From Natronorubrum halalkaliphilum (lineage in GTDB: Archaea > Halobacteriota > Halobacteria > Halobacteriales > Natrialbaceae): DNA of 40,969 nt. Positions 34,391-40,969 of the stretch are shown piece after piece. The stretch is taken from the NCBI RefSeq assembly GCF_009834785.1, contig NZ_WUYX01000047.1:1-40969 (forward strand), read 5' to 3'. The translations under genes were made by a program, and so were the position numbers. The notes below the pieces were generated by a model that saw only the letters and a list, made by a program, of their open reading frames with translations, was not told the origin of the DNA and made no database searches. Numbering within the stretch: position 1 is the stretch's first letter; each line of letters begins with the position of its first letter.

Positions 34391-35323
34391 TTACGCCGGA
34401 ACCAGCCACCCCTCGAGGAGCAGTTCGGTGAGGACGTCCTCGAGGATAAACATCAGAATGAAGCCGAACGAGAACGTCGCCGCGTTCACCCGGGTCAGGA
34501 CGGCTTCGGCATCGAACCGAATGAGGTCGGCCATCTCGATGAGCACCTGGAGGATTGCGCCGATCGCGATCGCAAAGAAGAGGGCGGCCAACAGATCGGA
34601 CTGAGCGAAGCTTCCGATCCAGCCCCCGAGAATAACGGGACCGCCGGCGATGACGCCCATCGCAGCGAAGTGACGGAGTGGCGGCGTCTCGCGCTCGCGA
34701 GCAACGGCGGCGACGACCGTCGGCCCCTCCATTACGTTATGCATGACAAACGCCAGTACGAGCAACAACAGTAGCGACGCATCGCCCTGGATGTACGCGA
34801 CGCCGATTCCGAGTCCCTCGCCGATGCTGTGAAGTCCAAGCGCAAGCGCGACGAGGTACGCGATCTGGAGCCCACTCTTGTCGGTTGTGGCCATCTTCCG
34901 CTGGCGCCACTCGCTTGCGAGGTACATGACAGCGAAGGTTACGCCGACACCGACGACGGCGAGGCCGAGTGCAAGTGCCGTGTTCTCGGCGTCGCCGGCG
35001 TGTTCGAACACGTCCTCGGTCATTTCGACGGCGATAAAGGCGAGAACGCCGGCCGCAAGCGCCATGAACGCGTGGAGGTACCGAGTGTTGAGATTCCGGA
35101 TGAACGGAAACCAGAGCATCCCGATCGCGACGGGAATAATCCCCGCAATCGCCCCGATTACCGTCAACATCCAGATAATCTCGAGCGTACTCGCCGAGTC
35201 GACCGTCGAGAGGTCGCCGAACGGAGAGGTGAAATAGAGCAGTCCGAACACGATACCCAGAATCAGTACGGGCCCGATAGCCAGTACCCACCGCGGAAGG
35301 TCATCTACCCATCGACCGCTCAT
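34391..35323 (-). CDS. ZIP family metal transporter
   Basis: This 310-residue protein has eight or so helices. The ZIP metal site is visible as HSIGEGLGIG (TM4 His and Glu) and HNVMEGPTVV (TM5), about 40 residues apart. An N-terminal pair of helices and a charged cytoplasmic segment (ASEWRQRKMATTDKSG) precede it. ZIP proteins import zinc, iron or manganese. The regulator next door is of the DtxR/SirR type, and its putative operators lie in this gene's promoter, which fits manganese or iron more than zinc (inference). It has a 67-base leader by the TATA position. Confidence 0.88.
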   Translation of the reverse strand: MSGRWVDDLPRWVLAIGPVLILGIVFGLLYFTSPFGDLSTVDSASTLEIIWMLTVIGAIAGIIPVAIGMLWFPFIRNLNTRYLHAFMALAAGVLAFIAVEMTEDVFEHAGDAENTALALGLAVVGVGVTFAVMYLASEWRQRKMATTDKSGLQIAYLVALALGLHSIGEGLGIGVAYIQGDASLLLLLVLAFVMHNVMEGPTVVAAVARERETPPLRHFAAMGVIAGGPVILGGWIGSFAQSDLLAALFFAIAIGAILQVLIEMADLIRFDAEAVLTRVNAATFSFGFILMFILEDVLTELLLEGWLVPA

Positions 35324-35373
35324 CGTACGCGGTCACCTCCAGTACGCAAGACTTGAGAGACCATAGTCGATAG

Positions 35374-35389
35374 ATTAGAGAGGGCTAAA
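35374..35389 (-). promoter_or_regulatory. Putative SirR/DtxR operator, ZIP promoter, downstream of TATA
   Basis: ATTAGA-GAGG-GCTAAA is a 6-4-6 imperfect palindrome, matching TTTAGA-n4-TCTAAA at 10 of 12 arm positions. On the minus strand it lies directly downstream of the TATA element, so binding would block transcription. Confidence 0.5.
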
Positions 35390-35390
35390 C

Positions 35391-35399
35391 TTATATGTT
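35391..35399 (-). promoter_or_regulatory. TATA-box candidate of the ZIP gene
   Basis: The minus strand reads ACATATAA between two TTTAGA palindromes. It lies about 70 bases before the ATG at 35323. Confidence 0.5.
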
Positions 35400-35414
35400 T
35401 TCCACTGGCTTCCC

Positions 35415-35431
35415 TTTAGACCGAATCTAAA
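35415..35431 (-). promoter_or_regulatory. Putative SirR/DtxR operator, ZIP promoter, upstream of TATA
   Basis: TTTAGA-CCGAA-TCTAAA has perfect 6-base arms around a 5-base centre. It is the best copy of the shared motif and lies about 16 bases upstream of the TATA element. Confidence 0.6.
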
Positions 35432-35476
35432 CGTACTACTGACCGGGTACAGTGTACGAATATGTGATCTTCGGTC

Positions 35477-36157
35477 TCATTGTTCGAGTTCTGGCGGTAC
35501 AGCGACGCGCACGTGATGGGCGACGGATTCGGGGAGCGAAACGGTTCCATCGCGTTCGCTCGAGCGCGCAGTAACCATACCGAAGGGGGCAACTTCGACG
35601 ATTTCGAGTTCGACGCCGGGTTCGACGCCGTGTTCGGCGAGATAGGAGAGGACGTCCGCATCGCGGTCGGCGACCTCCTCGACGATCACGACGTCGCCCT
35701 CCTCGAACTCCGTGACGGATTTGCCTTCGGGCCGTTCGGGCGGTTCGAGGTCGGCGCTGGGGATCGGCGAACCGTGCGGATCGACCGTCGGTTCGCCGAG
35801 TGCGTCGGCCACGCGGGCCTCGAAGTCCTCGCTGATGTGGTGTTCGAGCCGGTCGGCCTCCTCGTGGACCTCCGCCCAGTCGTAATCGAGGTGTTCCGTA
35901 AGATAAGCCTCGAGCAGCCGGTGGTGGCGAACGACCTCGAGGGCGACGGTCTCACCTTCGTCGGTCAGGGTGACGCCGCGGTACTTCTCGCGGTCGACGA
36001 AACCGCGGTCCTCGAGTTTATCCAGCATACTGGTGACGGTCGGCGACGTGACGTCTAACTCCTCGGCGATGGCCGACGTCTTGATTCGGTCGTCGGTCTC
36101 GCGCTGGAGCTGATAGATCGCCTTGAGGTAGTCTTCCATCACGTCGCTCAGCATCAT
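35477..36157 (-). CDS. sirR: DtxR/SirR family metal-dependent regulator
   Basis: This 226-residue protein has the standard layout. The wHTH at residues 1-65 starts MLSDVMEDYLKAIYQLQ, with helix-turn-helix IKTSAIAEELDVTSPTVTSML. The metal-binding and dimerisation domain at 66-140 includes VRHHRLLEAYLTEHL, HEEADRLEHHIS and DPHGSPIP, with its His/Glu ligands. A C-terminal FeoA/SH3-like domain (about 148-226) follows. Members bind Mn2+ or Fe2+ and repress metal importers; Halobacterium SirR represses manganese uptake (known). It is read on the same strand as the ZIP gene but upstream of it, with 153 bases between and its own operator-like site at 36168-36183. The start may be 36157 or 36154. Confidence 0.9.
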   Translation of the reverse strand: MMLSDVMEDYLKAIYQLQRETDDRIKTSAIAEELDVTSPTVTSMLDKLEDRGFVDREKYRGVTLTDEGETVALEVVRHHRLLEAYLTEHLDYDWAEVHEEADRLEHHISEDFEARVADALGEPTVDPHGSPIPSADLEPPERPEGKSVTEFEEGDVVIVEEVADRDADVLSYLAEHGVEPGVELEIVEVAPFGMVTARSSERDGTVSLPESVAHHVRVAVPPELEQ

Positions 36158-36167
36158 CGTGTATCGT

Positions 36168-36183
36168 TTTAGAGCCGTCTAAC
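36168..36183 (-). promoter_or_regulatory. Putative SirR/DtxR operator upstream of sirR itself
   Basis: TTTAGA-GCCG-TCTAAC is a 6-4-6 palindrome with one mismatch, starting 11 bases upstream of the sirR ATG. Another half-site, CCTAAA, follows at 36184-36189. It matches the sites in the ZIP promoter and suggests autoregulation; the divergent arginase promoter is about 60 bases away. Confidence 0.6.
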
Positions 36184-36243
36184 CCTAAATCTGTCGCCCC
36201 GAAAATCGCCACGATCAAATCACTCCGTTCTGTACGCCAAGAT

Positions 36244-37164
36244 ATGGGTACGACCGTTAGAATTATTGGCGCGCCGATGGATTATGGCGCTGATCGTCGC
36301 GGCGTCGACATGGGACCATCGGCTATTCGGTACGCGGGACTGGCCGACGGGTTAGAGCGTGCGGGTGTCGATCCCGTCGATGCCGGCGACCTCTTGATGC
36401 CGCGGGCCGAAGAACGCGATCCCGACGCCAACCAGCCGAGTCACGGGAACGCGAAGTTCCTCCGGGAGGTCGAAGACATCTGCCGTCGACTGAGCGACCA
36501 GGTCGCGGACGCGCTCGCGAATGGCGAATTCCCGCTCGTGCTGGGTGGTGACCACTCGGTCGCCATCGGCTCGATGCACGGCTCCGCGCGGGATGCCGAC
36601 CTCGGAACGATCTGGTTCGACGCTCACGCCGACCTGAACACGCCCGAAACCTCACCCAGCGGGAACGTCCACGGAATGCCCCTCGCCGCAACGCTCGGGC
36701 GGGGCATGTTCGAGACGACGGAGTGGGCCACCGCACCCCGTGTCCGCGAGGACGCCATCGCGTACGTCGGACTGCGAAGCATCGACGAGCGCGAGCGGGA
36801 ACTGGTCCGAGAAAGCGAGATGACGGCGTTTACGATGGCGGACATCGACGAACGCGGAATGACGGCAGTCGTCGAGGATGCACTCGACGTCGCGACCGAC
36901 GGCACCGACGGCGTCCACGTCAGTCTCGACCTCGACTGGCTCGATCCGAAAACGGCACCCGGCGTCGGAACGCCCGTTCGCGGCGGGGTCACCTATCGGG
37001 AGGCTCACGCCGCCCTCGAGACCGTCTCCCAGCGCCACGACGCTGACGGGATCCTCCGCTCGATGGACGTCGTCGAGGTAAACCCGATCCTCGACGAAGG
37101 CAACGAGACGGCGACGGTCGCGGCCGAACTCACCGCGAGTGCGTTCGGAAAACGGATTCTCTGA
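36244..37164 (+). CDS. rocF: Arginase (ureohydrolase family)
   Basis: This 306-residue protein carries the binuclear manganese ligands of the ureohydrolases: GGDHS near residue 100, WFDAHADLN near 125, and LDLDWLDPKTAPGVGTP near 225-241. NVHGMPLA and DVVEVNPILDEGN are arginase-type loops. Arginase splits arginine into urea and ornithine. The N-terminus (RIIGAPMDYGADRRGVDMGPSAIR) is that of arginase/RocF more than agmatinase. Start ATG 36244. It diverges from sirR across 86 bases that hold the putative SirR operator, so a manganese link is conceivable but unproven. Confidence 0.87.
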   Translation: MGTTVRIIGAPMDYGADRRGVDMGPSAIRYAGLADGLERAGVDPVDAGDLLMPRAEERDPDANQPSHGNAKFLREVEDICRRLSDQVADALANGEFPLVLGGDHSVAIGSMHGSARDADLGTIWFDAHADLNTPETSPSGNVHGMPLAATLGRGMFETTEWATAPRVREDAIAYVGLRSIDERERELVRESEMTAFTMADIDERGMTAVVEDALDVATDGTDGVHVSLDLDWLDPKTAPGVGTPVRGGVTYREAHAALETVSQRHDADGILRSMDVVEVNPILDEGNETATVAAELTASAFGKRIL

Positions 37165-37280
37165 CCGACAGCTGTCGTCTATTCGAATCGGTACTATCCA
37201 GAATCCTGGGTGGTGAGAACATCTACCACGAGGATGTGCGTTCCAACACCTTTGTATCGTAGTGTATCAGATTGTCGAAT

Positions 37281-38450
37281 ATGACTGAGAACGTCGTCGT
37301 GCTCGGCGCTGGCTATGCCGGTGCTGGTGCGGTCAACAAGCTCCAATCGGAGCTCGGGGGCAACGCGCGGCTAACCTGGATTGCAGACGTCGACTACCAC
37401 CTGGTTCTCCACGAGTCACACCGCGTCATCCGCGATCCCGACGTCCGATCGGACATTACGTTCCCGGTCGAGGAAATTGCGGATCCGTCGACCCGATTCG
37501 TCCAGGACGAGGTCACCGGCCTCGACGTCGACGAACAGGTCGTCGAACTCGCCGACACCGAGAACGTCGAGTACGATTACGTCCTCGTCGGACTCGGCAC
37601 CCAGACCGCCTACTACGGCATCCCCGGTCTCGAGGAGCACTCGCTGACGCTCAAGAGCCTCGACGACGCGCTCGAGATTCACGAGACGATCAAGAACGCG
37701 AGCCAGGAGGCAACCCGCGGCGACCCTGCACAGGTCGTCATCGGCGGTGCCGGCCTTTCGGGCATCCAGAGCGCCGGCGAGATCGCGGAGTTCCGCGACA
37801 ACCACCGCGCACCGATCGAGATCCACCTCGTCGAAGCACTCGAGGAGATCTTCCCCGGTAACGATCCCGAAATTCAGCAGGCGCTTCGCGACCTGCTCGA
37901 GGATGCCGGCGTCCAGATCCACACGGACGACCCGATCACCGAGGCCAAAGCGGACGTCATCGAGTTCGACGAGGGTGAACCGCTCGAGCACGACGTGCTC
38001 GTCTGGACCGGCGGCATTACGGGTCGCGACGCGATGGACGACGTCGACCTCGACAACGAGCACAACCGCGTCAACACGGCGGCGAACTTCCAGACCTCCG
38101 ACGAACGCGTCTTCGCGGTCGGCGACTCGGCGATCGTCGATCAGGGTGACCAGCCTGCACCGCCGACCGCACAGGCCGCCTGGCAGGCCGCGGAGGTCGC
38201 CGGCGAGAACATCTCTCGTGCCATCGAGAACCGACCGCTGAAGACCTGGGAGTACAACGACAAGGGGACCGTCGTCTCCGTCGGCGAGAAGGCCGTCGCC
38301 CACGAGGTCAAGCCAGCGATGGGCGTCTCCCTCCCCGTCGACACCTTCGGCGGCTTCCCGGCCCAGAAACTCAAGAAGATGATCGCCGCCCGTTGGATTG
38401 CAGACATCACCTCCTGGAACCAGGCCCGCAAGTCCTGGTCGTCGCTGTAA
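37281..38450 (+). CDS. NDH-2-type NAD(P)H dehydrogenase (FAD-dependent)
   Basis: This 389-residue flavoprotein starts with the FAD-binding GAGYAGAGAVNKLQ (residues 8-21). YVLVGLGTQTAYYGIPGLEEH ends the first FAD half. The NAD(H)-binding GGAGLSGIQSAGEIAE lies at about 154-169. The FAD ribityl motif VFAVGDSAIV follows near residue 277, then TAQAAWQAAEVAGENI. The C-terminal segment has a short amphipathic stretch (FPAQKLKKMIAARW) that could attach to the membrane. It would pass electrons from NADH to menaquinone. The ATG at 37281 is used; a TTG nine bases earlier is possible. Confidence 0.87.
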   Translation: MTENVVVLGAGYAGAGAVNKLQSELGGNARLTWIADVDYHLVLHESHRVIRDPDVRSDITFPVEEIADPSTRFVQDEVTGLDVDEQVVELADTENVEYDYVLVGLGTQTAYYGIPGLEEHSLTLKSLDDALEIHETIKNASQEATRGDPAQVVIGGAGLSGIQSAGEIAEFRDNHRAPIEIHLVEALEEIFPGNDPEIQQALRDLLEDAGVQIHTDDPITEAKADVIEFDEGEPLEHDVLVWTGGITGRDAMDDVDLDNEHNRVNTAANFQTSDERVFAVGDSAIVDQGDQPAPPTAQAAWQAAEVAGENISRAIENRPLKTWEYNDKGTVVSVGEKAVAHEVKPAMGVSLPVDTFGGFPAQKLKKMIAARWIADITSWNQARKSWSSL

Positions 38451-38587
38451 GTCGTTCTCGTCAGTTTCGGTTGGTTCCGATCTCGTTCGATTCGCGTTTT
38501 CTACGTGCGCTCTCGAGACCCGTCGTTACTGATCGACCCGAAAGACACGGTATCGCTGCAGGAGACTAGCAAACGAGTACGGGCAGA

Positions 38588-39172
38588 TCAGCCTTCGTCG
38601 CTATCGACGGCATCGGAACCGGTCCCGGCTTCGAACTCGTCGTCTTCGTTCCCGTCTTCGCCGTCCGCTCTCGATCCCATCGGTTCGGCCGGGACGCCCG
38701 CAACCGTCGTGTTCGGCGCCACGTCCCGCGTCACGAGCGAGTTCGCCGCGACGCGTGCATCGGCACCGATTTCGACGCCCGGGAGAACGATCGCTCCGGC
38801 GCCGATCATCGCCCGTTCGCCGATCAGAACCTCGCCCGTGCGATACTCGTCCTGAAGGAACTCGTGACAGAGGATCGTCGCGTCGTAACCGACGATCGCT
38901 TCCGTTTCGACCGTAATCAGTTCGGGCCAGAAGACGTCCGGTGTAGCCTCTAAGCCCCAGGAGACGCCGGGACCGACGGAGACGCCGATCCGACGTAACA
39001 GCCAGCGCTTGAGTCGGAGGCTCGGCGAGATACGGACGAGCCAGACGACGACGTAATTGATCGCGACCCGAAGGGGGTTGCGAGCGCGCGGCCAACTCGC
39101 AAGCGAGTTGCCCGGTCCTGGTGTCGGATGGCGTCGAATGCGGTCGTGGCGGGAGTCCGTCTCGTCAGTCAC
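38588..39172 (-). CDS. Hexapeptide-repeat acyltransferase
   Basis: This 194-residue protein has left-handed beta-helix repeats from about residue 65 to 160: VGPGVSWG, ITVETEAIVGYDATI, CHEFLQDEY, LIGERAMIGAGAIVLPGVEIGADARVAANSLV and NTTVAGVPAEPM. Members transfer acetyl or other acyl groups to sugars, amino acids or antibiotics and act as trimers. The catalytic His is probably in CHEF. An amphipathic N-terminal helix (YVVVWLVRISPSLRLKRWLL) could bind membranes. The C-terminus is an acidic tail. The start is GTG at 39172. The acceptor is unknown. Confidence 0.82.
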   Translation of the reverse strand: MTDETDSRHDRIRRHPTPGPGNSLASWPRARNPLRVAINYVVVWLVRISPSLRLKRWLLRRIGVSVGPGVSWGLEATPDVFWPELITVETEAIVGYDATILCHEFLQDEYRTGEVLIGERAMIGAGAIVLPGVEIGADARVAANSLVTRDVAPNTTVAGVPAEPMGSRADGEDGNEDDEFEAGTGSDAVDSDEG

Positions 39173-39362
39173 TGCCGGTGATAGGACCCGTCACCACATG
39201 AAACCGACCGGTTGCGACCGCGATTCGTTCTGGCAGCCATCGAGTAGCGCGGTTGACGGACACGCTCGATGTTGAGACAGTCATCGGCTCGGATACAACC
39301 CTCGGGTACCCAACTCGTTAGGCCCAATCGTTGTTCGGGATGGCGTCGTACTGAGGGATAAC

Positions 39363-39701
39363 ATGATGGGCCAATCAGACGAACTCGACCGTGGGACGGT
39401 GTATTCACTGCTCTCGGATCGACAGCGTGAATACGTACTCTGTTATCTCTCGGAAGCCGGCTCCGCGACGACAGCGGAAGTTGCCGACGTCGTCGTCAGG
39501 TGGAAACGGCAGACGATGGACGGAGCCGACGAGGTCAGTCGGCGGACCGTCATCATCCGGTTGCTCCACAACCACATTCCGCGACTCGACCAGTACGACG
39601 TCGTCGAGTACGATCACTCGAGCGAGGAGATCCGCATCGGCCCGAACTTCGACGCCGTCGAACCGTTCGTCTCGGATCTCGAGGAGCCGATTTCACAGTA
39701 G
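39363..39701 (+). CDS. Small winged-helix-like protein (DUF7344-type), paralogue
   Basis: This 112-residue protein starts VYSLLSDRQREYVLCYLSE, with HNHIPRLDQYDVVEYDHSS near residues 69-87. It matches the gene at 3038-3397 in layout and in the HIPRL-x-x-YDVV motif. It is probably a small DNA-binding regulator with no known target. The start could be 39363 or 39366. It converges with the gene ending at 39729. Confidence 0.75.
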   Translation: MMGQSDELDRGTVYSLLSDRQREYVLCYLSEAGSATTAEVADVVVRWKRQTMDGADEVSRRTVIIRLLHNHIPRLDQYDVVEYDHSSEEIRIGPNFDAVEPFVSDLEEPISQ

Positions 39702-39728
39702 CAAACGGGAGCCGACACGGCCACGGCG

Positions 39729-40559
39729 TTACTCGGTGACCGCCGGCTCACCGGTAGGCGTTGCGTACTCGCTCGTTCGGTCCCCGGGGAGTCCGACGCG
39801 CTGGCGGAAGGCCTCGCCCGAGAGCCCACACCGATAGGCCGGTTTGTACATCATATTCTCGCCGCCGGCACGGACGTCCCAGTCGTCAGCGATCGACTCG
39901 CGTAGGTAGTACTGTGCGCGTTCGTTGCCCTCTTTGACGTAGTAGTCGCTCAGCCGAATCGGGTATCGGTCGAACAGCCCACCGGGTTCACGGCCGTCGA
40001 TGAGCACGACCGGTTTGCCGAGGTAACATTCGCCGTCGCGGGCGCGTTTCGCGTGTGCGTTTTCCGGGTGCGCGTCGAGAATACGCCGACGTTCGGCCGG
40101 AGTCATCTCGGGGGTAACAACGTCGACGCGGTCGACGGTGAAGTAGCCGACCAGATATCGATGGGCACGGTCACCGTCGGGGCGGCGCAGGCCGGCGTAA
40201 AACCCGACGACGTCTCCCGACTCGAGCGCGCTGAGTCTCGAGACGTAGCCGCTGGTTCGGTGTTCGCCGTAGGTTAGCGCCGCGAAGTTGGGATCGCGAT
40301 GGAGCGGCCAGGACTCGAGCGCGTCGCCGGTAACGGTGGTGTCGCCGTCGCCGATCGGCTGTGGCGTGATCCGGGTGGTGAGGTCGGCTGCAGTCCGGTC
40401 GCCATCTCGGAGGGGCCACGAACCGAGGGTGGCCGTTTCGTCCGTCTCGCGGGTCTTTTCGGGGATCGGGACGTACTCGAAGCGGCCGTCATCGTACAGG
40501 GGAGCGAGCGCTCCCAGGTTCGTGCTGTCGGCACCCACACCGGCGAGGACGACTGTCAT
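39729..40559 (-). CDS. Possible nucleotide modification associated (Nmad3-like) protein
   Basis: This 276-residue soluble protein starts MTVVLAGVGADSTNLGALAP and continues FEYVPIPEKTRETD. VVGFYAGLRRPDGDRAHRYLVGYF is an internal hallmark. The combination of a short strand, a D-G-x-F-x-x-V/L-P-I-P segment and FYAGL resembles the Nmad3 domain family associated with modified-nucleotide systems. This is a memory-based match. The function is not established: the family is predicted from genome neighbourhoods of DNA modification genes. No modification or restriction enzyme is nearby here. A cluster of conserved Tyr/Arg/Glu near the C-terminus (YYLRESIADDW, MYKPAYRCGLSGEAFRQRV) could be a binding site. 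Confidence 0.55.
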   Translation of the reverse strand: MTVVLAGVGADSTNLGALAPLYDDGRFEYVPIPEKTRETDETATLGSWPLRDGDRTAADLTTRITPQPIGDGDTTVTGDALESWPLHRDPNFAALTYGEHRTSGYVSRLSALESGDVVGFYAGLRRPDGDRAHRYLVGYFTVDRVDVVTPEMTPAERRRILDAHPENAHAKRARDGECYLGKPVVLIDGREPGGLFDRYPIRLSDYYVKEGNERAQYYLRESIADDWDVRAGGENMMYKPAYRCGLSGEAFRQRVGLPGDRTSEYATPTGEPAVTE

Positions 40560-40969
40560 TACCTCGTGATGGGGATAGCGGAGACGTAAAGCCGCCGGTC
40601 GGACGGCTGCGAGGCGGCGACCAGACTCGAGTCGCCGCCGGTCTCGATCGCACGATCACACGGAACCGACACGCTTCGACCGTGTGCTCGAACGTCCTTG
40701 CGCTACGCGATGTGGTGGGGCGCAACTCGGAACACAGAATTCAACCTTGGGCACGGTGGCCCGGGGAATTCGCCTCGTTACCTCGTTTGAAGTCACCGGT
40801 TCGGAAAGCCGGAATTGGACCGGAGAGACCGCAACCACCATCCACCGTACACGCCCGCGTTCTCTGCATCCGAGATTTGTACAGAGTGCTCTGTTGAATA
40901 GCGATCTAATCCGCCGATATCACTAGCTTAGAAGGATGAAGCCGAGGAATTCGATTCTGTCTATGGAAA
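40560..40969. other. Unassigned window end with an AT-richer, palindromic stretch
   Basis: No gene is supported in 410 bases. From about 40870 the composition turns AT-richer. ACAGAG (40881-40886) pairs with CTCTGT (40889-40894) across TG, and the sequence continues GAATAGCGATCTAATCC. That wording recalls the ends of some haloarchaeal insertion sequences, but no transposase is visible before the window stops, so I do not call it one. Confidence 0.35.

Noticed and set aside
40881-40969. Insertion sequence end
   Set aside because: The palindrome and composition change are suggestive, but there is no transposase, no second end and no target duplication in the window.

Overview
The window is haloarchaeal chromosomal DNA. 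The evidence is GC-rich codon use, very acidic predicted proteins (runs of Asp and Glu), archaeal TATA promoters with short or absent 5' leaders, a Psm-type proteasome with a propeptide on the beta subunit, DNA topoisomerase VI alongside DNA gyrase, and Rcp1-like receiver and MEDS-GAF histidine kinase signalling proteins typical of Halobacteria. The overall style suggests the Natrialbales (Natrinema or Haloterrigena-like). That placement is an inference, because no rRNA is present.

Layout. 0-5.7 kb: a conserved halophile protein, a glutaredoxin, a split YeeE/YedE sulfur-compound transporter, an orphan receiver domain, a small winged-helix protein, an aspartoacylase/AstE-like hydrolase, a DUF309 protein, a 42-residue zinc ribbon and a short hypothetical. 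6-9.2 kb: a complete tungstate ABC transporter (tupABC) followed by a ModE-like regulator with a molybdate/tungstate-binding Mop tail. 9.2-10.1 kb: tRNA-Glu(UUC) with a duplicated 3' end and nested hairpins, which looks like the scar or attachment region of an integrated element. 10.1-12.6 kb: a fumarylacetoacetase-family hydrolase, a metallo-beta-lactamase-fold hydrolase and a zinc-ribbon membrane protein. 12.7-16.3 kb: top6B-top6A operon. 16.4-25 kb: a two-TM-pore ion-channel-like protein, a MEDS-GAF-histidine kinase, a zinc ribbon, a membrane-anchored SGNH-like protein, an SPW-repeat membrane protein, UspA, TauE/SafE and a divergent Nramp-family transporter. 25.4-33.5 kb: Tat-exported gamma-glutamyltransferase, psmA-psmB, then gyrB-gyrA. 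33.7-41 kb: an Rrf2-like regulator, a ZIP metal transporter and its likely DtxR/SirR regulator, arginase, an NDH-2-type dehydrogenase, a hexapeptide acyltransferase, a second small winged-helix protein, a possible Nmad3-family protein and an unassigned AT-richer end.

How the genes fit together. Metal handling is a theme: tungstate import with its probable regulator, ZIP import with SirR, and an Nramp relative. TTTAGA-n4/5-TCTAAA palindromes occur in both the ZIP and the SirR promoter regions, so a feedback metal regulon is likely. Essential functions (proteasome core, gyrase, topoisomerase VI) form three tight operons.

The most unusual non-coding signals are (1) a family of imperfect palindromic repeats (two clear copies, one truncated, one degenerate), three of which start exactly at a gene's TGA stop codon and supply it, and (2) the duplicated 3' end of tRNA-Glu. 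No CRISPR array, complete transposase gene, rRNA or replication initiator gene was found.
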